Of a stretch of DNA of 64,000 nucleotides, positions 42,942-52,805 are shown in pieces. Below the pieces are notes generated by a model. The model did not search any database, was not told where the DNA came from, and saw only the letters and a program-made list of their open reading frames with translations. The position numbers and the translations under genes were made by a program. Source of the DNA: CAZCBX01 sp964497185 (GTDB lineage: Bacteria; Bdellovibrionota_G; JALEGL01; JAGRMV01); contig CAZCBX010000004.1 of the NCBI GenBank assembly GCA_964497185.1, positions 1 to 64,000 on the forward strand, read 5' to 3'. Position 1 is the first letter of the stretch. Every line of letters begins with the position of its first letter.

Positions 42942-45254
42942 ATGAAAAGCGCACGCATCATCATCGGTTTATTTTTATTTTTTCTGGCCACGCCCGCCAT
43001 GGCGCTGGATGAAATTCGTTCTATTTCCATTGTCGGCAACGAGCAAATTGAAGAAAACGCCATTGAAAATGTGCTTTTAAATAAAAAAGGGTACGTGCTG
43101 TCGCAAAAGCTCGTTGCGCGAGACATTCAGGCATTGTATCAAACAGGCTATTTTGAATTCGTGTCGGTTTTGTACGATGCTGAAAAAGCCGAGTTAATCG
43201 TCAAGGTGCAAGAAAAGCCCACGGTGATTCGGGTGTTGATTCAAGGCAACGACCGCGAAAAAGAAAAAGACCTCATGAAGCAAGTGGAGGTCAAGCCCTA
43301 TACCTTTTTAAACACGCAGCGCATTCAAGAAGACATTGAGCGACTCAAACAGTACTACAATGCCAAGGGCTTTTATTTGTCCTATGTTTCTTACCGACTC
43401 ATTGAAAAGAAAAACCAACAAGTTGAGCTGGTGTATGAAATTCAAGAGAATAAAAAAATTCTCGTAGAGCAAATCAATTTTGTGGGCAACGAGAAATTTG
43501 ATGACAAACAGCTTCGCGATGCCATTCAGACCAAAGTCAAAGGCTTTCTGTCGTTTTTAAACCGATCAGGCACTTATTATAAAGAGATGGTGGACATCGA
43601 CCGACAAGTGTTGGTCGAGTTTTACGCGTCCAAAGGTTACATCAACGCCACGGTTCAAGCGCCCAAAATTGAATTGCTGCCGGATAAAAAGAGTTTGTAC
43701 ATCACCTTTTTTATCACCGAAGGGCTGCCCTACACATTTGCTGGCAATGATTTTGAAGGTCAGCTTTTGTATGATGAAGAAACGCTGCAAGAACAGGTTA
43801 AAATGAAACCGGGTGACCTGGCTTCCATCACCAAGATTCGAAAAGACATCCAAGCGGTGACAGCGCTTTATGCAGACAAGGGTTATGCATACGCCAACGT
43901 GGTGCCCCGTTTTGAACGAAACGATCAAGAGCAAACGGCCTTTATCCACTATGACATTTCGCCCGGTGAGTTGATTCGCATTGGCACCATTGTGATCAAA
44001 GGCAATGAATCCAACCGAGACAAAATATTTTTGCGCGAGATGGAAATTTTTCCAGGTGAGCTTTATTCTGCCAAAGCCATTCGTGAATCAAAACAACGAA
44101 TCGAACGATTGGCCCTTTTTGAAAGTGTAACCATCAACACGCCCCAAACCAATGATCCCAATGTGGTGGACATTGTCATTGACGTCACCGAACGCCAAAC
44201 AGGCTCTTTTAATATTGGTGCAGGGTTCAACACCCTTGAATCGTTTCAAATCATTGGCTCGTTGGAAAAGCGTAGCTTGTTCGGTTACGGTGTCGATGTC
44301 AGCTTGCGCGCGCAAGTGGGCCGGATCACGCAAATCTTTGATGCCACGTACCGTGATCCATATTTTCTAGACTCACTTTGGGGCATGTCTGCGCGTGTGT
44401 TTAACATTGGTCGACGGTTCACCGATTTTACCCAAGTGTCCACGGGTTTTAGTTTGGGTTTTGACTATCCCTTGTACATCGAAGGGCTAAAACGTCTGCG
44501 GGCTGGCGCTACCTATCGACTGGTGGATGAGAATCTCAGTGACTTGCGGCCAACCGTCGAAAATCTTTTTCAAGACGGCGTGACCTCCAGCACCACGTTA
44601 AACGTCACCTATGACAGTCGAAACAGCGTGTTTTTGCCCACCCAAGGTCAACTGTTTCAAGTCACGCAAGAGTTCGCGGGCAATTTTATGGGCGGGGACA
44701 ACGATTTTTCCAAATCAGAGTTGGATGCGCGGTTGTTTTTGCCGGTTGGGCAAAAGGCCACCTGGCCCATCTTTAAAAATTCTGTATTGGCTTTTCACCT
44801 GAACACAGGATTTGTGGCGCCGCTTTCAGACGGCAGCCGCGTGCCTCTATTTGAGCGGTATTTCCCTGGTGGTGTTTTTACCATCCGAGGTTTTCCACTG
44901 CGCTCACTGGGCCCGCGCATCAACGTGGCTTCCACCAACGATTTGGGCAACTTTAGCACGTCCGAATTTGTGGTGGGTGGTAACAAACAGCTTATTTTTA
45001 ACACAGAATACATCATGCCCCTGCTGCCGGCGGCGCAGATCTATGGTGTGTTTTTCTTTGATATGGGCAACGCTTTTGATAATGGTGAAACCCTATGGAC
45101 CTTGGCAGGTCAGCGTCAGTCTGCTGGCTTTGAACTGCGGTGGTATTCTCCATTGTCACCGGCGCCGTTCCGTTTTGCATGGGGCTACCCATTGGATCGT
45201 AAGGACGATGAAAATACGGTCCAGTTTGATTTTACATTTGGCACCGTTTTTTAG
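42942..45254 (+). CDS. bamA: Outer membrane protein assembly factor BamA
   Basis: The 770-residue protein has a signal peptide (ends PAMA-L, about 21), five POTRA domains (about 25-375, with repeats such as EIRSISIVGNEQIEENAIENVLLNKKGYV at the start) and an Omp85 beta barrel (about 400-770). In the barrel are FPGGVFTIRGFPLRSLGPR (conserved VRGF/Y loop 6) and a terminal FTFGTVF. It inserts beta-barrel proteins in the outer membrane. It sits directly between lolD and ompH. Confidence 0.95.
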   Translation: MKSARIIIGLFLFFLATPAMALDEIRSISIVGNEQIEENAIENVLLNKKGYVLSQKLVARDIQALYQTGYFEFVSVLYDAEKAELIVKVQEKPTVIRVLIQGNDREKEKDLMKQVEVKPYTFLNTQRIQEDIERLKQYYNAKGFYLSYVSYRLIEKKNQQVELVYEIQENKKILVEQINFVGNEKFDDKQLRDAIQTKVKGFLSFLNRSGTYYKEMVDIDRQVLVEFYASKGYINATVQAPKIELLPDKKSLYITFFITEGLPYTFAGNDFEGQLLYDEETLQEQVKMKPGDLASITKIRKDIQAVTALYADKGYAYANVVPRFERNDQEQTAFIHYDISPGELIRIGTIVIKGNESNRDKIFLREMEIFPGELYSAKAIRESKQRIERLALFESVTINTPQTNDPNVVDIVIDVTERQTGSFNIGAGFNTLESFQIIGSLEKRSLFGYGVDVSLRAQVGRITQIFDATYRDPYFLDSLWGMSARVFNIGRRFTDFTQVSTGFSLGFDYPLYIEGLKRLRAGATYRLVDENLSDLRPTVENLFQDGVTSSTTLNVTYDSRNSVFLPTQGQLFQVTQEFAGNFMGGDNDFSKSELDARLFLPVGQKATWPIFKNSVLAFHLNTGFVAPLSDGSRVPLFERYFPGGVFTIRGFPLRSLGPRINVASTNDLGNFSTSEFVVGGNKQLIFNTEYIMPLLPAAQIYGVFFFDMGNAFDNGETLWTLAGQRQSAGFELRWYSPLSPAPFRFAWGYPLDRKDDENTVQFDFTFGTVF

Positions 45255-45291
45255 CCAAAACGATGCGACAACCATAAAGGAGTATAAAGAG

Positions 45292-45846
45292 ATGAAATCC
45301 ATGATGAAAACCACGCTGATGGCAGCCGCTTTTAAGACAGTGATGGTGGCGCTGTTTTTTGCAAGCCCACTTTCTGCTCAAGCAGAGTTAAAAATTGCCG
45401 TGTTTGATGCCCAAAAAGTGTTGGACAACATTGAAGAGGGCAAAAAAGCCGTGGCCAAGTTGGAAACAGAAGCCCGCAGCAAAGAAAAATCATTTGAGAG
45501 CAAGCGAAAAGAATTGGAAAGCTTGAAGAAGGAAATTGATTCTCAAGCGTTGGTGCTCTCCAAAGAAGCGTTGGAAGAAAAAAAGCGCAATTTTGATCAA
45601 AAGTACATGGCTTTTCAACAAGAAGCCATGAAGACGCAAGAGGAGCTCAAACGCCTAGAGCTGGAGATGACCGGAGAGATTTTTAAAAAAATCAATGCCG
45701 TGATCCAAAAAATGGGCAAAGAAGGCGACTATGATTTGGTTTTGGAAAAAAACCAAGGCGCAGTGACCTATGTAAAACAAGGTGAAATCACGCAAAAAGT
45801 GATTGATGCCTACAACAAAACCTACAACAACTCGAAGAAAAAATAG
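45292..45846 (+). CDS. OmpH/Skp-family periplasmic chaperone
   Basis: The 184-residue protein has a signal peptide (ends near AQA-E) and a start LKIAVFDAQKVLDNIEEGKKAVAKL, followed by two long charged helices as in Skp (about 55-120). It binds unfolded outer-membrane proteins for BamA. An AAGGAG ribosome site lies 9 nt before the ATG at 45292, which sets the start; a much longer reading of the same frame upstream is a shadow of bamA. It follows bamA after 37 nt. Confidence 0.9.
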   Translation: MKSMMKTTLMAAAFKTVMVALFFASPLSAQAELKIAVFDAQKVLDNIEEGKKAVAKLETEARSKEKSFESKRKELESLKKEIDSQALVLSKEALEEKKRNFDQKYMAFQQEAMKTQEELKRLELEMTGEIFKKINAVIQKMGKEGDYDLVLEKNQGAVTYVKQGEITQKVIDAYNKTYNNSKKK

Positions 45847-45951
45847 CCTCGGCGCGATTTTTTACAAAAAAGGGTGTGATTTGATTGAGATTTTTGACAC
45901 GAACTGTGATAAGTGTTTTTTCAATGAATCACAATTATTCATACCCTTTGC

Positions 45952-46026
45952 AGGCGCGTAGCTCAGTGGTAGAGCACTACATTGACATTGTAGTGGTCGG
46001 CAGTTCAATCCTGCCCGCGCCTACCA
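45952..46026 (+). tRNA. tRNA-Val (anticodon GAC)
   Basis: This 75-nt cloverleaf has acceptor AGGCGCG/CGCGCCT, anticodon loop TTGACAT (GAC) and an encoded CCA. Unlike the three other tRNA genes here it has no tail repeat; thrS begins 22 nt later. Confidence 0.96.
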
Positions 46027-46048
46027 TTTTCTCTACACCTCTTTTTTC

Positions 46049-47965
46049 ATGATTCAACTCACGCTTCCCGATCAAAAAGTTCTAGAATTCGAGTCCGGCA
46101 TTACGGCCTTGGAAGTGGCACAAAGCATTGGTGCAGGTTTGGCCAAAGCCTCTCTTGCCGGCAAACTCAACGGCGAGCTTGTGGATTTGCGTAAGCCTTT
46201 AACCACCAGTGGAGCCTTTGAGATTGTAACCGATCGTCACCCTCAAGCCGGTGAAGTCATCCGGCACTCCGCAGAGCATGTCATGGCGGATGCTGTAAAA
46301 CAGTTGTTTCCCACGGTCAAAGTCGATGTGGGTCGGACCGATCACAGTGAAAAGTTTCAGTACGATTTTCAAGCACCGCAGCCATTTACGCCGGAAGATT
46401 TGAATAAAATTGGCGAGAAAATGACCGAAATTATTCAAACCAAAGCGCCCATTGCCCGCGAAGAACTCACCCGTGACCAGGCCAAAGCACTGTTTGAAAG
46501 CATGGACGAAACCCTAAAAGTTTCTCGCCTTGCGGACATCCCCGAAGGCCAGGCCATCAGCGTATTTAAACATGGCGATTTTGTCGACCTTTGCCGCGGT
46601 CCTCACGTGCAGCATGTGGGACAGATTGGCGCGTTTGAGCTTTTGGACACCTCGGCGTCTTATTGGCGCGGCGATGAAAACAGCATCCAGCTGCAACGAA
46701 TTTACGGCACCGCTTTTGCCAATAAAAAAGAACTTAAAGCCTACCGCGCCCTTCAAGAAGAAGCGCGCAAACGCGATCATCGGCGCATCGGCAAAGACCA
46801 AGATTTGTTTAGCGTCAGTGAAGATGTCGGCCCTGGCTTAATTTTATGGCATCCCAAAGGTGCTTTGATTCGTCATTTAATCGAAACCTATTGGAAAGAG
46901 CAGCACCTTGAAGATGGCTACGATTTGGTTTTTACGCCGCATGTTGCCCGAAAAAAATTGTGGGAAATCTCTGGCCACGCCAATTTTTACAGTGAGAACA
47001 TGTACAGCCCCATTGAGGTGGATGACCAAGAGTTTCAGCTCAAACCCATGAACTGTCCATTTCACATTCAAATTTATCAGTCCAAGCTGCGCAGCTATCG
47101 CGATTTTCCACTCAAGTACGCCGAATTGGGCACCGTATATCGGTATGAGCGATCCGGTGTGCTTCATGGCATGATGCGGGTGCGGGGTTTTACCCAAGAT
47201 GATGCGCATCTATTTATTACCCCCGACCAAATGGTGGAAGAAATTGATCACGTCATTGATTTTATCATCAGCATCTTTCGCAAGTTTGATTTTCATGAAT
47301 ATGAAATTTTTATTTCCACCCGACCCGAAAAATACGTTGGTTCGGATGAAAACTGGGAGCTGGCCACATCGGCACTGATTCAAGCCCTGGACAACCAAGG
47401 ATTGCCCTACCAAATCGATGAGGGAGAGGGCACTTTTTACGGTCCTAAAATTGATATCAAAATCAAAGACAGCATTGGACGCATGTGGCAGTGCTCGACC
47501 ATTCAAGCCGACTTTTCACTGCCCGAGCGTTTTGGGTTGCAGTATGTGGCCCAAGATGGCGCGCGCAAAACGCCCATTATGCTTCACCGAGCACTTTTGG
47601 GCTCCATTGAGCGATTTTTTGGTATCCTGGTTGAGCATTATGCAGGTGTGTTTCCATTTTGGTTGGCACCGGTTCAGGCCAAGATTTTAAACATCACCGA
47701 TGATCATTTGCCCTTTGCCAAAAAAGTTCAAGATCAGCTCAAGGCCCAAGGGTATCGTGTGGAGTTGGATGACCGAAATGAAAAGCTAGGTTTTAAAATT
47801 CGTCAGGCGCAAATGGAAAAAGTGCCGTACATGTTGGTCATCGGTGAAAAAGAAGTTGCCGACCAAACATGTTCTGTTCGAAGCCGCGATGGCCAAGAGC
47901 ATCCACCAATGAACGTCGAACGTTTGTTGGCATTATTTCAACAATCACAAGGAGATAAATCGTAA
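46049..47965 (+). CDS. thrS: Threonyl-tRNA synthetase
   Basis: The 638-residue class II enzyme has an N-terminal TGS domain (1-60), the editing domain (about 65-225, HSAEHVMADAVKQLFP and the FVDLCRGPHV site), the catalytic core with the zinc Cys in KPMNCPFH and motif 3 HRALLGSIERFFG, and the anticodon-binding domain at the end. It charges tRNA-Thr. It is followed without a gap by infC, and then by the ribosomal genes, as in many bacteria. No leader stem-loop with tRNA-Thr mimicry was found. Confidence 0.97.
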   Translation: MIQLTLPDQKVLEFESGITALEVAQSIGAGLAKASLAGKLNGELVDLRKPLTTSGAFEIVTDRHPQAGEVIRHSAEHVMADAVKQLFPTVKVDVGRTDHSEKFQYDFQAPQPFTPEDLNKIGEKMTEIIQTKAPIAREELTRDQAKALFESMDETLKVSRLADIPEGQAISVFKHGDFVDLCRGPHVQHVGQIGAFELLDTSASYWRGDENSIQLQRIYGTAFANKKELKAYRALQEEARKRDHRRIGKDQDLFSVSEDVGPGLILWHPKGALIRHLIETYWKEQHLEDGYDLVFTPHVARKKLWEISGHANFYSENMYSPIEVDDQEFQLKPMNCPFHIQIYQSKLRSYRDFPLKYAELGTVYRYERSGVLHGMMRVRGFTQDDAHLFITPDQMVEEIDHVIDFIISIFRKFDFHEYEIFISTRPEKYVGSDENWELATSALIQALDNQGLPYQIDEGEGTFYGPKIDIKIKDSIGRMWQCSTIQADFSLPERFGLQYVAQDGARKTPIMLHRALLGSIERFFGILVEHYAGVFPFWLAPVQAKILNITDDHLPFAKKVQDQLKAQGYRVELDDRNEKLGFKIRQAQMEKVPYMLVIGEKEVADQTCSVRSRDGQEHPPMNVERLLALFQQSQGDKS

Positions 47966-48529
47966 GTGAAACCACCATACAGAGGAAAAAGACCCGACCG
48001 AGACCAAGGACTTCGCGTCAATCACCGCATTCGCATTCCGCAAGTTCGGGTGATCGATCCAGATGGCAATCAGCTGGGTGTCATGGACACCAAAGAAGCG
48101 CTGGACATTGCCAAAAATAAATTTGATTTGGACCTGATTGAAGTCTCTCCTTTTGCCAAACCACCCGTGTGCAAAATCATGGATTTTGGTAAATACAAAT
48201 TTGAGCTTAAAAAGAAAAATCAAGAAGCCAAAAAGAAGCAAACCATCATTGTGGTCAAAGAGATCAAAATGCGTCCGACCACCGACACCCATGACTTTGA
48301 TGTAAAAATGAAACACGTCATGCGATTTTTGGACGAAGGCAACAAAGTAAAAATCAGCATTCGCTTTCGCGGTCGCGAAGTGGTTCATGCCGATTTGGGC
48401 CGTAATTTAATGGATAAAGTGGCCGAGCAGGTCAAAGATGTGGCGGTGGTGGAAACCTCTGCCAAGCTAGAGGGCAAAAACATGAGCATGATTTTGGCCC
48501 CAGCTGGCAAATCCAGCTCTTCCTCGTAA
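47966..48529 (+). CDS. infC: Translation initiation factor IF-3
   Basis: The 187-residue factor has N-terminal RVNHRIRIPQVRVIDPDGNQLGVM, the Lys-rich linker KYKFELKKKNQEAKKKQ and the C domain KEIKMRPTTDTHDFDVKMKH. It keeps the small subunit free and checks the start codon. It begins with a GTG directly after the thrS stop, with AAGGAG 11 nt upstream. An unusual start codon is common for infC because of its autoregulation. Confidence 0.95.
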   Translation: MKPPYRGKRPDRDQGLRVNHRIRIPQVRVIDPDGNQLGVMDTKEALDIAKNKFDLDLIEVSPFAKPPVCKIMDFGKYKFELKKKNQEAKKKQTIIVVKEIKMRPTTDTHDFDVKMKHVMRFLDEGNKVKISIRFRGREVVHADLGRNLMDKVAEQVKDVAVVETSAKLEGKNMSMILAPAGKSSSSS

Positions 48530-48640
48530 AAAAATACAGAGGTTTCGATCTTTTTGGTGCAATCATTGTTTGGTTAAACCCTTGAAAACAAGACAACGAT
48601 TAGGTCTTGGCAGGGGGATGGATTTAGTGTATACACGCAT

Positions 48641-48666
48641 ATTCTTACGCAAACGTACGTGAGAAT
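48641..48666 (+). promoter_or_regulatory. Stem-loop in the rpmI leader, possible L20-type operator
   Basis: The hairpin attcttacg/cgtgagaat (one G-U pair), loop 8 nt, ends 7 nt before the rpmI ribosome site. In many bacteria L20 represses rpmI-rplT through leader structure; whether this hairpin is such a site is inference. The 157-bp gap holds nothing else I can name. Confidence 0.3.
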
Positions 48667-48685
48667 TAAACATAAGGAATGTAAC

Positions 48686-48886
48686 ATGCCGAAATTAAAA
48701 ACAAAAAAAGGTGTTGCCAAACGCGTACGCGTGACCAAGACCGGCAAGGCTAAAATTAAAAAATCCAACCTTCGTCACATTTTGACGACCAAATCCACCA
48801 AAGACAAGCGTCAATCTCGCGCTGCAGGATACGTTTCAGACGCGGACATGGATGCGGTGAAACAAAGCATGCCTTACAGCTTTTAA
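48686..48886 (+). CDS. rpmI: 50S ribosomal protein L35
   Basis: The 66-residue protein starts MPKLKTKKGVAKRVRVTKTGK and ends with AGYVSDADMDAVKQSMPY; it is the typical basic L35. I chose the ATG at 48686 (AAGGA upstream) rather than the ORF start at 48659. It is followed by rplT 45 nt later. Confidence 0.95.
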   Translation: MPKLKTKKGVAKRVRVTKTGKAKIKKSNLRHILTTKSTKDKRQSRAAGYVSDADMDAVKQSMPYSF

Positions 48887-48931
48887 GGTTAGAGCAAGCC
48901 CCATACATCATCAAATAAGGAGAATATTGAT

Positions 48932-49285
48932 ATGGCCAGAGCAAAAAGAGGCTTTAAAGCCCGCCGACGAAGAAAAAAAGTATTCGATCGCGCTGAAGGT
49001 TTCTTCGGACGAAGAAACAACTGTTATTCCATCACTGCCCAAGCAGTGGACCGCGCAGAAGCATATGCTTACGTGGGCCGCAAACGCAAAAAAAGAGATT
49101 TTCGTCGTTTGTGGATCACCCGCATCAATGCTGCCGCACGCCAGTTTGACACCACGTATTCACAATTGATTCCAGCCTTGAAAAAAGCTGGCATTGATAT
49201 GAATCGTAAAATGTTGGCCGAAATTGCGGTTTCTGACATTCAGGCATTTGAGCAAATCGTCGCTCAATGCAAAAAAGCTGCTTAG
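48932..49285 (+). CDS. rplT: 50S ribosomal protein L20
   Basis: The 117-residue protein has MARAKRGFKARRRRKKVFDRAEGFFGRRNN at the start and WITRINAAARQFDTTYSQLIPALKKAGIDMNRK later, matching L20 throughout. It binds 23S rRNA early in assembly and can repress its own operon. AAGGAG precedes the ATG. Confidence 0.97.
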   Translation: MARAKRGFKARRRRKKVFDRAEGFFGRRNNCYSITAQAVDRAEAYAYVGRKRKKRDFRRLWITRINAAARQFDTTYSQLIPALKKAGIDMNRKMLAEIAVSDIQAFEQIVAQCKKAA

Positions 49286-49292
49286 TCACCAA

Positions 49293-50324
49293 GTGAATGC
49301 TCGCTTAAGCAAGATCCACAAAGATTTTCAGCAAGCTCTCACCAAAGCCAAATCGACCAAAAGTCTAGAAGAGCTGAAGGTGACCTTTTTGGGTAAAAAA
49401 GGCCACCTTACGCAAAGCCTTCAGTCCATCAAAGACTTGCCTGCATCGGATCGTCCTGCTTTTGGCCAAGAGGTCAATCAGCTCCGCGATCAATTAGAAT
49501 CGGAGTTGGCGGAAAAAAAGCAAAAATTGGTGGATCAAGAAATCCAAGACAGCATTGAAAAATCATCCATCGATGTGGGTTTGCCTGGGTATCAAGCGCA
49601 GCAAGGCCATTTGCATCCCCTAAGCCAAACCGAACACAAATTGGTGAAGATTTTTTCTTCGCTGGGTTTTTCAGTGGAAGAGGGCCCCGACGTCGAAACC
49701 GATCACTACAATTTCGAAGCGCTTAATTTCCCCCCCAATCATCCAGCGCGCGACATGCAAGACTCATTCTTTGTAGAAAGCGGGCATGTTTTGCGCACGC
49801 ACACGTCACCGGTTCAGGTGCGCTTTATGGAAAAAAAGGCGCCACCGATTCGCATCATTTCACCGGGCCGCGTGTATAGACATGATTCAGACACAACCCA
49901 CTCACCCGTGTTTCACCAGGTTGAAGGCTTGTGTGTTGGACCCAATATTACATTTGCCCATTTAAAAGGCACGCTTGAAGCCTTTGTGGAGATGATGTTT
50001 GGCCCCAAAACCCCCATTCGGTTTCGTCCAAGTTTCTTTCCTTTTACCGAACCCAGTGCAGAAATTGATGTGATGGGCCCCAACGGCCAATGGATGGAAA
50101 TTCTAGGGTGCGGTATGGTGGATCCCAATGTTTTTGAAGATATCGCCAAAACATGGTCTGAAAAACATCCAGATATGGATGCAGCCCAAAATCCTTACAA
50201 CCCTGAAAAAATCTCCGGTTTTGCGTTTGGTATGGGCATCGAACGCATCGCGATGATTCAGTACGGTATCAAAGATATCCGGTTGTTTTTTGAAAACGAC
50301 ACGCGTTTTTTAAGACAGTTTTAG
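49293..50324 (+). CDS. pheS: Phenylalanyl-tRNA synthetase alpha chain
   Basis: The 343-residue subunit has an N-terminal coiled coil (about 1-90) and a class II catalytic core, with GPDVETDHYNFEALNFPPNHPARDMQDSFF (motif 2 region), RTHTSPVQ and FAFGMGIERIAMI (motif 3). It charges tRNA-Phe with PheT. The ORF is open to 49224 inside rplT; I chose the GTG at 49293, 7 nt after the rplT stop, because it gives the usual length, though no ribosome site is clear. Confidence 0.93.
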   Translation: MNARLSKIHKDFQQALTKAKSTKSLEELKVTFLGKKGHLTQSLQSIKDLPASDRPAFGQEVNQLRDQLESELAEKKQKLVDQEIQDSIEKSSIDVGLPGYQAQQGHLHPLSQTEHKLVKIFSSLGFSVEEGPDVETDHYNFEALNFPPNHPARDMQDSFFVESGHVLRTHTSPVQVRFMEKKAPPIRIISPGRVYRHDSDTTHSPVFHQVEGLCVGPNITFAHLKGTLEAFVEMMFGPKTPIRFRPSFFPFTEPSAEIDVMGPNGQWMEILGCGMVDPNVFEDIAKTWSEKHPDMDAAQNPYNPEKISGFAFGMGIERIAMIQYGIKDIRLFFENDTRFLRQF

Positions 50325-50339
50325 AAAGGCACCCAACCC

Positions 50340-52703
50340 ATGCGGATTCTCCTTAGCTGGCTCAATGATTTCTTTTCTCAAGATTTATCCCTTGAACAAG
50401 TGCAACAAGCTTTGCTTTCGGTTGGCATCGAAGTCGATGAAATCGAGCTCAAAGGCCAAGGCTTAGACCATGTGGTGGTGGCTCAAATTGAGTCTTTCGA
50501 AGCCCACCCCGACGCTGAAAAATTGTCTTTGTGCAAAGTCAATGATGGCACCGAAGTGTTGGACATTGTTTGTGGGGCAAAAAATTTTGAGGCCGGCGAC
50601 CGTGTGGCACTGGCAAAAGTTGGTGCAAAATTACCCAACGGCTTGAAAATTAAAAAATCCAAAATTCGAGGCCAGGCCTCGTTTGGTATGCTTTGCTCTG
50701 CCGAGGAACTTAATTTGGATCAAACTTCAGACGGCATCATGATTTTGGATCAAGACTTAAAGCTAGGCACACCCATTGCCGATGCGTTAAAACTTCGTGA
50801 CGCGGTTTTTCATTTGGATTTAACCCCCAATCGGGGTGACTGTTTTAGCGTGGTGGGTGTAGGCTATGATGTAGCCGCAGCAACCCAAGCCGCTTTTTCA
50901 CCCAAACCCAAAACAACCCTGCCATTGGAAGAAATTAGTCTTTCTTTGGAGGTGACCGCCAAATCGGCCTGCACGTTTTATAGCATCAGCAAATTGCAAG
51001 ATGTGAATGTCGAGCCAAGTCCAGCATGGCTGCAACATCGATTGGAAGCCATTGGTTTGGCCTCTAAAAACAACATCGTGGACATCACCAACTATGTCAT
51101 GATGACCTACGGGCAACCGCTGCACGCCATGGACGCCGATCAGGTTGAAGGCAAGCTGGTGGTTCGCATGGCCCGAGAGGGTGAAAAAATCGTTTGTTTG
51201 GACGATCAAGAATATCAATTGACCCCTGAAGATTTGGTCATAGCCGATGATCAAGGCTTGTTGGGCATTGCGGGCATCATGGGCGCCAAGCGAGGCAGTG
51301 TCACTGAAAACACCAAAAATGTACTGTTGGAGAGCGCCTATTTCGATTCGACCACCATTCGAAAAACTTCCCGTCGACTCATGCTTAGCAGCGATGCCTC
51401 CAAACGCTTTGAACGAAAAATTGATCGCCAGCATGTGCTGGATTATGGTTTGCATGCCGCCAGCTTGATGCGTGACCATGCCAAAGCAGATTACCGTGGC
51501 ACCGACTTTACAGGCAAAGCCGTCAAAGAAAAGCGAACCGTGATGGTTCATGCGCGCACCATTGAACGCGTGCTTGGTCAACCCATTGACAATGCGCACA
51601 CCTATCTTCAGCGGTTGGGTTTTTCGCTGGAAAAAATGGGCGAAGGTTGGCTGGTGGAAGTACCTTCACGACGGCCTGAAATCGAACGAGAAATTGACTT
51701 AATTGAAGAAATTGCCCGAATCTACGGATACGACCATCTCTCTTCGAGTCTCCCCCCCATGGGCCAAGTGCCCACACTGGATTCACCGTATGCGCAAACA
51801 GAAATGATGCGTGTTGGGCTGGCGGGCTTTGGGCTGGATGAGGTAAAAACCTACAGTTTCATGCAAGCGGCCGATGTTCAACACTTTGAGGCCATTGCGT
51901 TGTCATCCACCCCCATATCCATCACCAATCCCATTACGCCGGATTGGACCCACATGAAAGCCTCACTGATTCCCAATCTGATGCGAATTTGGGCCCACAA
52001 CCATGCGCATCAAGCGGTCCGTGGTGCTTACTTTGAAATCAGCAAAGTGTTTGGCTTGGATCAAGCGCGGCAACCCATCGAGCAACCACGTTTGGGCATT
52101 GTTTTGGCGGGCGAAAAACGCAGCGCACGCTGGAACACCCAAACCACCCCTTACGATTTTTATGATCTGCGCCAACTCTTAACGCAGTACAACCAAACCT
52201 TTCACCAATCCATCACCCTCCAAACCGAAGCCTTGCCTTCTTGTTTTCACCCTGGCCAGGCCGTGAGTTTGTACAGCGACGATACATACGTAGGCGCCAT
52301 GGGTATGGTCCATCCGCGCATTGCCCATGCCATGAACATCGCTGGTCCTGTGTACGCGCTAGAAATGGATCTGTTTATAGAAACAGCCCAAAAAATTCTT
52401 TTTCAACCGTTTTCCAACTTTCCAAGCGTGCATCGCGATTTGGCTTTCGTTGTCAGCGAAGAAACATCCAATGCTCAACTAGAGGAAACGTTGCAATCTT
52501 TGCGCATGCCCTTTGATGTATCCTGGGATTTGTTTGACTGCTACCGTGGCAAAGGCATCGACAAAGGGCAGAAAAGTCTTGGCTACCGCTTTGCCTTTTC
52601 CAGTGTAAAAAAGACACTCTCAGATAAAGAAATAGACAAGCAAATCCACCGCATCATCCAAACGATGGAAAAAGCCCATAATGCCAGCGTCCGAGGTGCA
52701 TAA
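50340..52703 (+). CDS. pheT: Phenylalanyl-tRNA synthetase beta chain
   Basis: The 787-residue subunit has an N-terminal tRNA-binding OB domain (about 40-150, VVVAQIESFEAHPDAEKLSLCKVN), B3/B4 editing domain (about 200-370), B5 domains, a catalytic-like core and the C-terminal FDX-ACB domain (about 690-787, PFSNFPSVHRDLAFVV). It forms the heterotetramer with PheS. It follows pheS by 15 nt. It ends 82 nt before a MerR gene. Confidence 0.96.
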   Translation: MRILLSWLNDFFSQDLSLEQVQQALLSVGIEVDEIELKGQGLDHVVVAQIESFEAHPDAEKLSLCKVNDGTEVLDIVCGAKNFEAGDRVALAKVGAKLPNGLKIKKSKIRGQASFGMLCSAEELNLDQTSDGIMILDQDLKLGTPIADALKLRDAVFHLDLTPNRGDCFSVVGVGYDVAAATQAAFSPKPKTTLPLEEISLSLEVTAKSACTFYSISKLQDVNVEPSPAWLQHRLEAIGLASKNNIVDITNYVMMTYGQPLHAMDADQVEGKLVVRMAREGEKIVCLDDQEYQLTPEDLVIADDQGLLGIAGIMGAKRGSVTENTKNVLLESAYFDSTTIRKTSRRLMLSSDASKRFERKIDRQHVLDYGLHAASLMRDHAKADYRGTDFTGKAVKEKRTVMVHARTIERVLGQPIDNAHTYLQRLGFSLEKMGEGWLVEVPSRRPEIEREIDLIEEIARIYGYDHLSSSLPPMGQVPTLDSPYAQTEMMRVGLAGFGLDEVKTYSFMQAADVQHFEAIALSSTPISITNPITPDWTHMKASLIPNLMRIWAHNHAHQAVRGAYFEISKVFGLDQARQPIEQPRLGIVLAGEKRSARWNTQTTPYDFYDLRQLLTQYNQTFHQSITLQTEALPSCFHPGQAVSLYSDDTYVGAMGMVHPRIAHAMNIAGPVYALEMDLFIETAQKILFQPFSNFPSVHRDLAFVVSEETSNAQLEETLQSLRMPFDVSWDLFDCYRGKGIDKGQKSLGYRFAFSSVKKTLSDKEIDKQIHRIIQTMEKAHNASVRGA

Positions 52704-52765
52704 CGCCCAAGTCGAAAAACATTCGACAACTACTTGAAATAAACACCACTAGCACCCCGAATCCA

Positions 52766-52795
52766 TTGACTTTTCGACAGTAAATTGGGTATAAC
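52766..52795 (+). promoter_or_regulatory. Candidate promoter of the MerR gene
   Basis: TTGACT (52766-52771), an 18-nt spacer and TATAAC (52790-52795). The predicted start lies only a few nt before the ATG at 52806, and the -10 covers a TTG start of the longer reading, so that longer reading is unlikely. Confidence 0.4.
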
Positions 52796-52805
52796 CAAAG
52801 GAGAC

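Noticed and set aside
52785..52805. TTG start for the MerR gene
   Set aside because: It lies just before the predicted -10 of the gene's own promoter, so it would be upstream of the transcript.
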